NCBI RefSeq assembly: GCF_029910235.1
Contig: NZ_CP112877.1
Span: forward strand, 62,001 to 126,000
From: Pseudanabaena galeata CCNP1313
Lineage (GTDB): Bacteria > Cyanobacteriota > Cyanobacteriia > Pseudanabaenales > Pseudanabaenaceae
Reading direction: 5' to 3'
Length of the DNA stretch: 64,000 nt
Under the pieces are notes generated by a model, which was not told the origin of the DNA, did not search any database, and saw only the letters and a list, made by a program, of their open reading frames with translations. The position numbers and the translations under genes are program-made. The first letter of the stretch is position 1. Each line of letters opens with the position of its first letter. Below are positions 35,523 to 44,642 of the stretch, in pieces.

Positions 35523-37727
35523 ATGCCTGACAACATCGACTACCTCCAAGGCATCATCGAACGACTAACCTTTCACTCCGAAGAGACAGGCTATACCGTA
35601 GCGCGGCTAAAAGTACCCAAAGCTCAAGACTTAATCACCGTCGTCGGTAACTTTGCCAATATCCAAGCGGGACAGACCCTTGCCCTAGAAGGCACATGGC
35701 GATCGCATCCTAAATTTGGCGACCAATTCCAAGTCACTCAATACCGTGAAACTAAACCCGCCACAATTACAGGAATTGAGAAATATCTTGGCAGTGGTCT
35801 AATTAAAGGCGTGGGACCGGTCACCGCTAAACGCATCGTCACTCATTTTGGCTTAGATACCCTTGACATCATTGAAAATGAGATTGACCGCCTGATAGAA
35901 GTTCCTGGCATTGCCAAGAAACGGGTGAAGATGATCAAAACTGCTTGGGAAACACAAAAAGCGATTAAGGAGGTCATGGTATTTCTGCAAGGACATGGAG
36001 TATCCACTACCTATGCAGTCAAAATATTCAAGCATTATGGTAACGATTCCATTCAGATAGTTTCCGAAAATCCCTATCAACTGGCGACGGATATCTATGG
36101 CATTGGTTTCTTTACTGCCGACCAGATCGCTCGGAATATTGGCATTGAAGTTAGTTCTGAGTTTCGCAGCATAGCGGGAATCTTTCATTGTTTAGGGGAA
36201 GCTGCTGAAGATGGGCATTGCTATTTACCGCGCCCAGAACTAGAAGAGAAAGCCATCAAACTGCTTGCTCTCGAAGACTATCAACCAGATCCTGAAATCA
36301 TTTCTAAGATTGTTCTCCATCTCTCTATCAACGATCGCTTAGTGATGCAAGGCTTAGAAGGAGAGTTCATCTGCTATAAACCGACTTACTTCCACACCGA
36401 ACAAAATCTTGCCGAACGGGTTTATCAATTATTACAACACAAACATCATCCAGACCCTGAACGAGTCAATGCTTGGATCGATCGCTACACCACCCAAAGA
36501 AATATCCAACTCTCGCCCAAACAACGCGAAGCTGTGGAGATGGCGGCAAATTCGTCGGTGCTTATTCTCACAGGTGGGCCGGGGACAGGTAAAACTACCA
36601 CCACCCGCACGATTGTCGCACTCTGGAAAGCGATGGGTAAGGAAATTGCTCTTGCTTCACCGACGGGTCGGGCGGCTCAACGATTACAGGAAGTCACGGG
36701 CTGTGAGGCGAAGACAATTCACCGTTTTCTAGAGTTTGACCCAAAATCAATGGGCTTTAAACGCAATCAGGAATATCCTCTGACGGCTCAGGCGATCGGT
36801 ATTGATGAAGCATCGATGTTGGATCTGTTTCTTGCTTTTTCTCTAGTTAAGGCGATTCCCTTGGGCGCTCAATTACTTCTTGTCGGCGATACCGATCAAC
36901 TTCCCAGTGTGGGCGCGGGCAATGTTCTCAAAGATTTAATTGATTCTCAGCAAGTCCCTGTGATTACGCTCACTGAGGTATTTCGTCAAGCTCAGGCAAG
37001 TCAAATTATCCAGAATGCTCACCGTATCAATACGGGTAAGTTTCCGCAGATGGAAAAAGTCTCTAATCAACCCCAATCCGATTGCCTCTGGCTGGAAATG
37101 CCGAATGCTGAAGCGGGTCAGCAGGGGATTTGTGACATTATTACGGAGTTGTTACCCAGTCTGGGCTTTGACCCTCAGCAGGATATGCAGGTTCTCTGTC
37201 CGATGACCAGAGGTGATGTCGGTACGCGCAATCTCAATGTTGTGCTTCAACAGTTGCTCAATCCTCCTGATGCGATTAAGCCCGAAATTAAGTATGGGAA
37301 TACGATCTTCCGCTTGGGCGATCGCATTATGCAGCAGGTGAATGACTATAACCGTGAGGTTTTTAATGGTGACATTGGTACGATTACGGGTGTCGATTTG
37401 GAGGAACGGGAAGTCACGGTTGTATTTGGCGATCGGCAAGTGGTCTATGATTATGCCGATCTTAATGAGATTGCTCTTGCTAGAGCAACGACGATCCATA
37501 AAGCTCAGGGCAGTGAGTATCCTGTGGTGATCATGCCTCTGTTTATGCAGCATTTTATGATGCTCTCTCGTAATCTTTTCTACACTGGTTTAACTCGTGC
37601 GCGAAAGCTTGCCATTATCGTTGGGGAGTCGAAGGCGATCGGGCTGGCGGTCAAACAAGTTAGCGATCGGCAGAGATATACTTATCTGGCGAAACGGTTA
37701 GCAAAGTTTGCCGATCCTCAATCTTAA
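35523..37727 (+). CDS. recD2: RecD2-type ATP-dependent 5'-3' DNA helicase
   Basis: A 734-residue SF1B helicase. The N-terminal OB/beta region starts LQGIIERLTFHSEETGYTVA, then helix-hairpin-helix segments (SGLIKGVGPVTAKRIV and IEVPGIAKKRV). The motor has Walker A LTGGPGTGKTTTTR (about 348), Walker B IDEASMLD (about 425), VFRQAQAS and the C-terminal ATTIHKAQGSEYPVVIMPL with TRARKLAIIVG. RecD2 acts outside RecBCD in DNA repair and replication restart; no recB or recC is present. The full length and normal motifs suggest a working enzyme. An IS element has inserted just after it. Confidence 0.93.
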   Translation: MPDNIDYLQGIIERLTFHSEETGYTVARLKVPKAQDLITVVGNFANIQAGQTLALEGTWRSHPKFGDQFQVTQYRETKPATITGIEKYLGSGLIKGVGPVTAKRIVTHFGLDTLDIIENEIDRLIEVPGIAKKRVKMIKTAWETQKAIKEVMVFLQGHGVSTTYAVKIFKHYGNDSIQIVSENPYQLATDIYGIGFFTADQIARNIGIEVSSEFRSIAGIFHCLGEAAEDGHCYLPRPELEEKAIKLLALEDYQPDPEIISKIVLHLSINDRLVMQGLEGEFICYKPTYFHTEQNLAERVYQLLQHKHHPDPERVNAWIDRYTTQRNIQLSPKQREAVEMAANSSVLILTGGPGTGKTTTTRTIVALWKAMGKEIALASPTGRAAQRLQEVTGCEAKTIHRFLEFDPKSMGFKRNQEYPLTAQAIGIDEASMLDLFLAFSLVKAIPLGAQLLLVGDTDQLPSVGAGNVLKDLIDSQQVPVITLTEVFRQAQASQIIQNAHRINTGKFPQMEKVSNQPQSDCLWLEMPNAEAGQQGICDIITELLPSLGFDPQQDMQVLCPMTRGDVGTRNLNVVLQQLLNPPDAIKPEIKYGNTIFRLGDRIMQQVNDYNREVFNGDIGTITGVDLEEREVTVVFGDRQVVYDYADLNEIALARATTIHKAQGSEYPVVIMPLFMQHFMMLSRNLFYTGLTRARKLAIIVGESKAIGLAVKQVSDRQRYTYLAKRLAKFADPQS

Positions 37728-37737
37728 GTTATGACTA

Positions 37738-38674
37738 GACCTCTTGCAGAACTGAAAATTAATCCAGAGCAGAGAAAGTTTTAGAAGCAACAAGAGCGAC
37801 TTCAAAGTTATAAATGGCAGCAATCAAATTACAACGCAAACCAAAACGACGACGACGATTACGATAAGGTAAAGAGAGAATCTTAAAAATCTTCAAGCGA
37901 CGATTAACATGCTCAATCGCAATACGTTGACGTGCAAGTTGGCGATTAAAACGCTTATCCTCCTTGGATAATGAGCCATTTTGAGGCTTTTTGATAGGAA
38001 TTTGCGAGTTAGGATGCAACTTTTGTAAGCCTTGATAACCCTTGTCTGCCAAACCTTGTGTCTGTGCGTGAAAATGAACTCCACTTGCCTTGAATAATGA
38101 GAAATCATGCTGCTTGCCCTTACCGTAAGAGGTACAAACTATCTTGAAATTAGTCAGATCGACCACCAATTGGGCTTTGAGGGCATGATGCTTTTTCTTA
38201 CCGCTATAAAAATGTTTCTGGTGATATTTAGGGCGCTCAACCTTTGTCTCAGTTACATCAATGGCAATTATGGCTGGAGCCTTCTCCTGCCATAATGACT
38301 TTTTTCCTGCTAACCGAAACTTTTTCGATTTAATTAAGACATTTTCTACTTTTTTGACGATGCGGCAAATCGTCGATTCTGACACTTCCCAGTCGCTAGC
38401 AATATGAAAATAGGTGCGATATTCACGCCAATACTGCAAAGTAACCAATATTTGGTCTTCTAGACTTAGCTTTGGTTCTACACCGCCTTGTCCTTTGCTT
38501 TGGGCTGCTTGTTGCATTAGTTCCGTCATTTGAGCAAATGTTTCTCTTCTTACTCCAAATAACCGTTTAAATTCTGTCGCTGATAGATTTTGACTGGCTT
38601 CGTATTTCATCGCTTAATTTGAGTTCTGATAAAAAGCTTATAAATCTAACATGTTTTTGGTTCTGCAAGAGGTC
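37738..38674 (-). mobile_element. IS5-family insertion sequence (IS427/ISL2-like), complete
   Basis: Terminal inverted repeats GACCTCTTGCAGAAC (37738-37752) and its exact complement (38660-38674) bound a 937-bp element flanked by TA on both sides, likely the target duplication. One transposase gene fills it. The insertion lies between recD2 and the VOC gene and breaks neither. Confidence 0.85.
37759..38610 (-). CDS. IS5-family transposase
   Basis: A 283-residue transposase with an N-terminal helix-turn-helix (SEDQILVTL-type region near 50-60 and DWEVSESTICRIVKKVE near 78-94) and a DDE domain: Asp in IIAIDVTETKVERP, Asp in LADKGYQGLQKLH and Glu in RIAIEHVNRRLK. All three catalytic residues are present, so it may be active. 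It sits inside perfect terminal repeats. Confidence 0.92.
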   Translation of the reverse strand: MKYEASQNLSATEFKRLFGVRRETFAQMTELMQQAAQSKGQGGVEPKLSLEDQILVTLQYWREYRTYFHIASDWEVSESTICRIVKKVENVLIKSKKFRLAGKKSLWQEKAPAIIAIDVTETKVERPKYHQKHFYSGKKKHHALKAQLVVDLTNFKIVCTSYGKGKQHDFSLFKASGVHFHAQTQGLADKGYQGLQKLHPNSQIPIKKPQNGSLSKEDKRFNRQLARQRIAIEHVNRRLKIFKILSLPYRNRRRRFGLRCNLIAAIYNFEVALVASKTFSALD

Positions 38675-38762
38675 TACTCTAGGGAGCTTTTCAGACTTGT
38701 GGAACACAAAACTTTGCGCTAACCGTTTTACACTATTGGTAAACCTAGCTAGAACTGATTTT

Positions 38763-39224
38763 ATGTCATCCAATAGTTCAACTATGCTATCTACGATCTC
38801 GAATGGAGCTTTACGACGAGTACATCACATTGCTTTGAATGTGCGGGATATGCAGGTCTCTTGTGATTTTTATGGCAGTATTTTGGGACTGCATCAACTC
38901 ATTGGTGAAGAGGTTCCCAGTACTCTAATCGATTTAGTAGCAGCAGGCAAAGTAGCTAATTTTAGAACTCCCGATGGCACAGTTCTCGATTTGTTTTGGG
39001 AACCAGAACTTACTCCGCCCGATCTCGATCCGCAGAGGCAATTTACACGAGCTAATCATCTAGCCTTTGATATTGCTCCTGAATTGTTTGAGCAAGCGGT
39101 GGCAGTATTGCGATCGCATCAAGTCCAAATTGAGGGTGAGCCTGTTACTCGTCCTACTGGTAGAGGTGTTTATTTTTATGACCCTGATGGATTTCTCATT
39201 GAAATACGCTGCGATCCTAGCTAA
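38763..39224 (+). CDS. VOC (glyoxalase/dioxygenase) superfamily protein
   Basis: A 153-residue protein with paired beta-alpha-beta-beta-beta modules: VHHIALNVRDMQVSCDFYGSILG (start), TVLDLFWEP, NHLAFDIAPELFEQAVAVL and RGVYFYDPDGFLIEIRC. His and Glu in the usual metal positions (HHIAL, LIEIR) suggest a metal site. The substrate is unknown. The ATG at 38763 avoids running into the inverted repeat of the upstream IS. Its 3' end overlaps the convergent phosphatase-like gene by 8 bp. Confidence 0.85.
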   Translation: MSSNSSTMLSTISNGALRRVHHIALNVRDMQVSCDFYGSILGLHQLIGEEVPSTLIDLVAAGKVANFRTPDGTVLDLFWEPELTPPDLDPQRQFTRANHLAFDIAPELFEQAVAVLRSHQVQIEGEPVTRPTGRGVYFYDPDGFLIEIRCDPS

Positions 39225-39768
39225 GTTTAGTGTCAATAAATTTCTGCCAAGTCTCGTTGGGTTGCCAGATTTTATGTAAATCCGCGATCGCATTTTCATG
39301 GTCACACTTGAGATGCAATCGGCGATAGAGATAGACAAAGATGGCAACTCGCATATTCTTGGCGCAATGGACAAAGATTTTTTGCCGTTGGCGTTGTTCC
39401 ATTGCTTGCAAAAACTGATCTAGATCTGCCATTGTCGGACTTTCCCAATTCACTGGAATGGCAATATATTCCATACCCAACGATTGCACTAGTTGTGCTT
39501 CATTGGTGATCGCCCCTTCAGAAGTCGGTAAAGCCAGATTAATCACTGTCTCATAATCAGCGTCAGCGATCGCTCGGAACTGCTTGATGGTTGGCTGTCC
39601 TGCTGTCGCTAGTTTGTCTGAGATTTGCAGGAAGTTAAGTATTTCTGATAGGCGATCGCTATTTTGGCTCATAAACAACTTAGTTCCCATTTCTGTCTTG
39701 GCTGAGAAAAATAGATACAGAACCAAAAATATGATTCCTCCCAAAAGTTGTAGCCAACCATAATTCAT
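39217..39768 (-). CDS. Membrane-anchored tyrosine/dual-specificity phosphatase-like protein
   Basis: A 183-residue protein with one N-terminal membrane helix (GGIIFLVLYLFF, about residues 9-22) and a DUF442/PTP-like domain: LATAGQPTIKQFRAIADADYETVINL and the phosphate loop KIFVHCAKNMRVAIF. The loop is HCxxNxR, with four residues between Cys and Arg where classical PTPs have five; this variant is characteristic of the family. The ATG at 39768 is preferred over TTG at 39783. The role is unknown. Confidence 0.75.
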   Translation of the reverse strand: MNYGWLQLLGGIIFLVLYLFFSAKTEMGTKLFMSQNSDRLSEILNFLQISDKLATAGQPTIKQFRAIADADYETVINLALPTSEGAITNEAQLVQSLGMEYIAIPVNWESPTMADLDQFLQAMEQRQRQKIFVHCAKNMRVAIFVYLYRRLHLKCDHENAIADLHKIWQPNETWQKFIDTKLS

Positions 39769-40036
39769 GACATTTGCGGTCAATGCTCTTTTGCTAACGA
39801 TTGACAGTTTACCAGTTTCTCAGATTTGCTAATTTCAAACCTCAATCAGCAATGCTTTGTTTTCTGGGCATGGCAGGCAAGTGCGATCGCTCTACAAAAC
39901 TTGACAGTTGATTAAAACAGAATTTTAGCTAATAACCACTATTTGAGTTTTCAGAAAATTTACACCTTTTACCAGTTAGGCTTAAAATGCTAACCTAATA
40001 CCAGTTTTGCAAATTAAGATCTAGGCAAATCTAGTT

Positions 40037-40248
40037 ATGACTATGCTTTACAAAATCCCATTATTATTAACTCCACATCCTGAAGGGGGTTTTACGGTGA
40101 CTTTTTGCCAGAGTTAGTTACTGAGGGTGAATCTATTGATGAGATTTTAGTCAATGTGCGCGATGCGTTTGAGGCTATTCGTGAACTTTATGATGATCTA
40201 GAGAAAAAACTACCTCATTTGAAATTGATAACTTGGGTAGCAGCTTAA
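40037..40248 (+). pseudogene. HicB-like antitoxin gene, frameshifted
   Basis: Starts MTMLYKIPLLLTPHPEGGFTVT like HicB-type antitoxins, then shifts frame near 40106 and continues as FLPELVTEGESIDEILVNVRDAFEAIREL to a stop at 40246. The normal frame hits TAG early. A few bases are missing from the usual T-x-PxLPELVTEG segment. No hicA partner is found nearby. The preceding 39769-40036 stretch holds nothing recognisable. Confidence 0.7.
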
Positions 40249-40352
40249 AGCGGGACACTTTGATCTGGGTTTTACCTAGTGAAAATGTCTGTAAGACTCA
40301 CTCTGTCGGACAAAAGCTAAAACCCTTTCAGGGCAAGCTGTCCCGCCTTAAG
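40244..40352. repeat. 109-bp MITE-like element
   Basis: Terminal inverted repeats CTTAAAGCGGGACA (40244-40257) and TGTCCCGCCTTAAG (40339-40352), 13 of 14 bases complementary, with no coding capacity between. The left repeat overlaps the HicB-like stop codon. The following 40353-40526 has no gene. Confidence 0.5.
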
Positions 40353-40526
40353 TTGATACCCGATAGTTTTACCGGCGACGATTAAGTATTTAGGGATTGA
40401 GAGGTCTGATTTTGAAGATGTGTAGCGATATAGACTCAATCATCAATATCTGATTGCTAAAAATTGCGAAATAGACTTAGCATAGGAAAGTACTAGATTT
40501 ATCTATGGATATAATTTTTCATCGCT

Positions 40527-43025
40527 ATGTCAAAATTCGACTTCTTAAGAATTAGCTGGGCAAGTATTTATGAATCTGCTAGTAAAGCGGAAATGTATAT
40601 TGAGTCAGATCCAGAAGCTTCTTGTATTAATGCTAGAAAAGCATTAGAAGGAATGGTTAAATGGATATACAAAAATGAAGATAATCTAAGACTTGGATCG
40701 TTAGTCACCTTTAAAAATGAAGATAATTTAAAGCTTGGATTGTTAATTGCCTGTAAAGATTTTCAAAACTTTATTGGTCAGGAAAATGTAGGGAAAGCTG
40801 AAATTATTAAGGATAGGGGCAATAAAGCAAGCCATCACTCTAGCTCATTCAATTGGAAAAAAATTAATTCATCGGATGCCAGATATGTTGTAGGACTCTT
40901 GTACTCATTAGCTTTCTGGTTCGTAAAGCAGTATAGTTATTATCAAATCCTCGATCATGGCAATTCTTTCGAGAATAATATCTATTTAAACAATGAAATT
41001 GCAGAAGATAACCAGATCACAGTAAATACCTCAAGCTTCTCAAAGCGACTTGATAGCCTCCGAATCGAAAGACCATTTCCACAAAAGATGTCTCATTCAA
41101 ATGAATTAGCAACTAAACCGCTACGAGCATCTGTACCCCCTTCAATTCTGCTTCCTAATACTGTTGGAATATCAAATTTATCAGAACAAGCACAGCCACC
41201 TGTAAGTGCTTTATACTATGGATTCAGAGGAGATTCAAAGGCTAAATCAGGTGATTATGAAGGAGCTATTGCAGCGTATACTGAAGCCATTCAAATTGTT
41301 GATAGCAATGAATTTGAAAATTATTATTACTATGGTGGTCGAGGAGATGCAAAGGCTAAATTAGGTGATTATGAAGGAGCGATATTAGACTATACTGATG
41401 CTATTTGTGTTAGACCTAAAGATGACAGATATTATGGAAGTCGAGGGGATGCAAAAGCTAAATTAAGAGATTATAAAGGAGCAATAGCAGATTACACTGA
41501 AGCAATTCGCCTTGATTCTAAGTTTAAGTTGGACAAATATTACGATAGTCGAGGAGATGCAAAAACTGAATTAGGTGACTACGAAGGAGCGATTACAGAT
41601 TATACCGAAGCCATTAGGATTGCTCCTGAGTGGAGTTGGTACTATTGGTCTAGAGGGAACGCGAAATTCAAGTTAGGAGATCATGGAGGAGCGATCACAG
41701 ATTATACAGAAGCTATCCGTGTTGATCCTAAATTTGATAAAGGTTATTACTCTAGAGGACAAGTAAAAGCTAAATTAGCAGATTACGAAGGAGCAATTGC
41801 AGATTACTCAGAAGCTATCCGTATTGATCCTGAATTTAATGGAAGTTATTACTGTAGAGGCAATATAAAATTTGAATTAGGAAATTACAAGGAAGCTATT
41901 ACAGATTACATTGAGGCTATTTGTATTGAACCTAAATTTGCTTGGAGCTATTACTGTAGAGGGAACGCAAAATCTAAATTAGGAAATTACAAGGAAGCTA
42001 TTACAGATTACATTGAGGCTATTCGTATTGAACCTAAATTTGATGATTTTTATAGCAGTCGAGGAGATGCAAAAGCTGAATTAGGAAATTATGAGGAAGC
42101 AATAGCAGACTATGATCAAGCTATTTCCATAAAGATTGAGAACGATTGGTACTACTACAAACGGGGTGTAATCAAATCTGAGTTAGGGCAGTATGAAGAG
42201 GCAATCATAGATTACACTGAGGCTGTTCGCATTGATCCTCACTATAGCGAATATTATGGTAGGCGGGCAGATGCAATGGCTAAACTAAAAAATTATGAAG
42301 CTGCACTAATTGATTACGATAGGGCGATTAATGAAGGAGCTTTTTTTGAGACTGGATCTGTCAGATACTATCTTTGTCGTGCATCTGTAAAAGCTGCAAT
42401 GGGAGATTATCAAGAAGCTATATTAGATTGCTGTAATGCGATTCAGTGGAAGCCAAATTATGCTCTCGCTTACAATGAGCGTGGGAGATTAAAATTAAGC
42501 TTGGGTGACATGGATGGGGCAATTAGTGATATTGAGCAAGCCATCATCATAGCTCCAAACAATGGTAATTACTATAAATCTTTGGGTGATGTTAAAAAAA
42601 CTTTAGAAGACAATGAGGCTGCTATTTTCAACTATAGCAAAGCGATAGAAGTCAAGCTAGATTGTTATGAAGCCTACTTTAATCGTGGATTGATTAAAAA
42701 ATCGCAAGGAGATAGATTGGGAGCGCTATCTGATTATAGCAAAGCGATAGAAATCAAACCAGACTTTGCTGAAGCTTATTACTATCGCGGGTTAACCCAA
42801 AAATCTTTAGGAGATAAAGAAATGGAGCTATCCGACTACAGTAGAGCTATTGAATTGAAAAGTAATTATGCTGATGCCTATTATAGTCGGGCGTTCTCTT
42901 TAAAAAATACAGATGCCAAGAAAGCCTTGTACGACTTTCAACAAGCATCTCAATTGTATAAAAATCAGGGAAATACTAAAGCTTATCGGGATTCGGTAAA
43001 TCAGATTAAAAAATTAAATAGATAA
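40527..43025 (+). CDS. HEPN (DUF4145-like) plus multi-TPR protein
   Basis: An 832-residue soluble protein. Residues 1-150 form a DUF4145-like HEPN domain: SDPEASCINARKALEGMVKW and the RGNKASHH motif (R-x5-H), which fits the HEPN catalytic signature. A 14-residue segment in it (KNEDNLRLG.../KNEDNLKLG...) is duplicated in tandem. A linker of about 90 residues leads to some sixteen TPR units from about residue 230 to the end, each with YY-R/G-x-A-K-L-G-D-Y-E-A-I-x-D-Y. An RNase-like head on a protein-sensing scaffold resembles many defence proteins. A membrane protein gene follows 61 bp later. Confidence 0.75.
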   Translation: MSKFDFLRISWASIYESASKAEMYIESDPEASCINARKALEGMVKWIYKNEDNLRLGSLVTFKNEDNLKLGLLIACKDFQNFIGQENVGKAEIIKDRGNKASHHSSSFNWKKINSSDARYVVGLLYSLAFWFVKQYSYYQILDHGNSFENNIYLNNEIAEDNQITVNTSSFSKRLDSLRIERPFPQKMSHSNELATKPLRASVPPSILLPNTVGISNLSEQAQPPVSALYYGFRGDSKAKSGDYEGAIAAYTEAIQIVDSNEFENYYYYGGRGDAKAKLGDYEGAILDYTDAICVRPKDDRYYGSRGDAKAKLRDYKGAIADYTEAIRLDSKFKLDKYYDSRGDAKTELGDYEGAITDYTEAIRIAPEWSWYYWSRGNAKFKLGDHGGAITDYTEAIRVDPKFDKGYYSRGQVKAKLADYEGAIADYSEAIRIDPEFNGSYYCRGNIKFELGNYKEAITDYIEAICIEPKFAWSYYCRGNAKSKLGNYKEAITDYIEAIRIEPKFDDFYSSRGDAKAELGNYEEAIADYDQAISIKIENDWYYYKRGVIKSELGQYEEAIIDYTEAVRIDPHYSEYYGRRADAMAKLKNYEAALIDYDRAINEGAFFETGSVRYYLCRASVKAAMGDYQEAILDCCNAIQWKPNYALAYNERGRLKLSLGDMDGAISDIEQAIIIAPNNGNYYKSLGDVKKTLEDNEAAIFNYSKAIEVKLDCYEAYFNRGLIKKSQGDRLGALSDYSKAIEIKPDFAEAYYYRGLTQKSLGDKEMELSDYSRAIELKSNYADAYYSRAFSLKNTDAKKALYDFQQASQLYKNQGNTKAYRDSVNQIKKLNR

Positions 43026-43086
43026 ATGAGCGTTCATGTGAGATAATTAAGATATAAATTGCTTTTTTAGTGTTTATATTGCCAGA

Positions 43087-43758
43087 ATGCTATACGATAT
43101 TTTCTTGGGATTTTTGCTATTGTCTGTCTTTCTCAATTTCATTAACGGAAAGATTCCATCCTTATTTAGAGATTTATCAGGGCAAACTAAATTAGCTTTA
43201 TACAGTTCGATTATTATTTGTATGCCATCTCTTTTCAGTATTACTTTTAGTGGATCGGGTAACAGATCAACAACATTAGTTACTTCTATATTTACAGCAG
43301 CAATTACTCTTATGGTTCGCGAGCTATTTGTATGGTGGAAAGAGCGGACGGATATACGAGAGGAGCTTTTTAACGAGTTGTACGGAAACTATCGCGCTCT
43401 CGAATCCTTGGTTAATTTTTATCTGTCATTTCAAAGTCAACATTCAGTAGTCATTACTTATTCGTCGAATGATATCAAGCAAAGATGGACAGATCAAGTT
43501 TTTAAAAGCCACTTTGGAAAACTACAATCAAAGAATGTATATAACCAAGAAATAATTGACGAGATTAGAGGTATTTACGAAGATATGAATATGGCTATTG
43601 CTGGAATTGATAGCAACGATCCTCAATGGAATATGGATTTTGTGGTTAGAACTTTTCTAAATGCGAAAAGTCTGGGAACTCTGCCTCTCATTAAAAATTT
43701 GCTGATCCATTTAGATGAGAGTAAAGCGTATCAATTTCTTCAAACTGAAAATATCTAA
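43087..43758 (+). CDS. Membrane protein of unknown function
   Basis: A 223-residue protein with three N-terminal hydrophobic segments (about 1-19, 36-55 and 62-78) and a soluble C-terminal region of about 140 residues rich in charged helices (REELFNELYGNYRALESLVNF). No family is recognised. It lies 61 bp behind the HEPN-TPR gene in the same direction and may be its partner. Confidence 0.55.
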   Translation: MLYDIFLGFLLLSVFLNFINGKIPSLFRDLSGQTKLALYSSIIICMPSLFSITFSGSGNRSTTLVTSIFTAAITLMVRELFVWWKERTDIREELFNELYGNYRALESLVNFYLSFQSQHSVVITYSSNDIKQRWTDQVFKSHFGKLQSKNVYNQEIIDEIRGIYEDMNMAIAGIDSNDPQWNMDFVVRTFLNAKSLGTLPLIKNLLIHLDESKAYQFLQTENI

Positions 43759-43845
43759 TCATCAATCTATTTCTAATTTTCTTGCAAAGAGAACCTTTGA
43801 AAATTCTCCTCAAATTTAAATCAAAACTTCCATTCTAAAACTCGA

Positions 43846-44305
43846 ATGTTCCGCGACTTTCTGGCAACAATACGCAAAACTGCGGTTAAGGAGCAGGAGG
43901 TGGCGATTAGTCAGGCGATCGCAAATATCATCAAAAACAAACAGCATCAGGAATCCCAAGGTTATTGGCGGGCGATTAGCTTGCCCTTCATGTTTCTGTG
44001 CGGGGATGCTGATGATTGGCTTAGCATCGGGTCTGGTTTCGGGCTTGGCGATCGCTAAAGTAGTGTCTCCTCAAGCTAGTCTAAATCCCCAGACTACAAA
44101 GGATTTGGACTGGTTAGCTAGTGATGATGGCAAACTAGCAAAGAATCTCGTGGACTGGAATCGCGACATTTTGAAGACCTGTCTGCAAGACCAGCAAAAC
44201 CTTAAGGATGCTTTGATTATTCTCAATGGTAAGTACGTTACTAGAGGGTTGTGCGCTCTTTGGGTATTGCCTGAAAACCAGAGGGGCTATGAAGATCGGC
44301 GTTGA
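43846..44305 (+). pseudogene. Plasmid-type membrane protein gene, frameshifted
   Basis: Two overlapping frames share one apparent gene. The first 50 codons (FLATIRKTAVKEQEVAISQAI...SLPF) continue in the +1 frame as MLMIGLASGLVSGLAIAKVVSPQ (hydrophobic), then LDWLASDDGKLAKNLVDWN. The shift lies between about 43970 and 44005, near a run of four G. I do not recognise the family. It marks the left edge of the plasmid-like region. Confidence 0.5.
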
Positions 44306-44355
44306 TTTTATTACCCCGATCATTAATCGAAAAACACTATAGCCAATGAATTGGT
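44251..44355 (+). repeat. 105-bp direct repeat, copy 1
   Basis: Imperfect match to 44480-44586. It includes the 3' end of the frameshifted gene and the hairpin that follows (CACTATAGCCAAT in both). Confidence 0.75.
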
Positions 44356-44370
44356 TGTAGTGTTTTTTTT
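44331..44370 (+). terminator. Rho-independent terminator
   Basis: A stem AAAACACTAtAGCCAA with TTGGTTGTAGTGTTTT and an 8-T run, 25 bp after the stop of the frameshifted gene. Confidence 0.8.
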
Positions 44371-44479
44371 AATCAACTAAAAGTCCTCTCTAAAAATAAG
44401 TTTATTCTCAATAATGTAAGGTTGAAGCCCTTGATTTATCGTTGCTACTGTCAATAATATAGAGATACCCTAAATGTTA

Positions 44480-44586
44480 GTGCCCTCTCTGGGTATGGTG
44501 CTGAAATCCAGAGGGTATATGAAGATCAGCGTTAATTTTGTTACGCCCATCATTAATCAAAAAAAACACTATAGCCAATAAATTGA
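44480..44586 (+). repeat. 105-bp direct repeat, copy 2
   Basis: A diverged copy of 44251-44355 whose hairpin is decayed. No gene lies between 44306 and 44642. Confidence 0.75.
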
Positions 44587-44642
44587 TTAATTTATTCTTG
44601 AAAACCAGTAACATTTATCTTAAAAATTAGTCATAGCGTAGG

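Noticed and set aside
38619-38762. 48-codon N-terminal extension of the VOC gene
   Set aside because: It runs through the terminal repeat of the adjacent IS and is not part of the conserved fold.
41200-42900. Repeated DNA words at about 100-bp spacing
   Set aside because: They encode TPR repeats of the HEPN-TPR protein and are not a separate repeat array.
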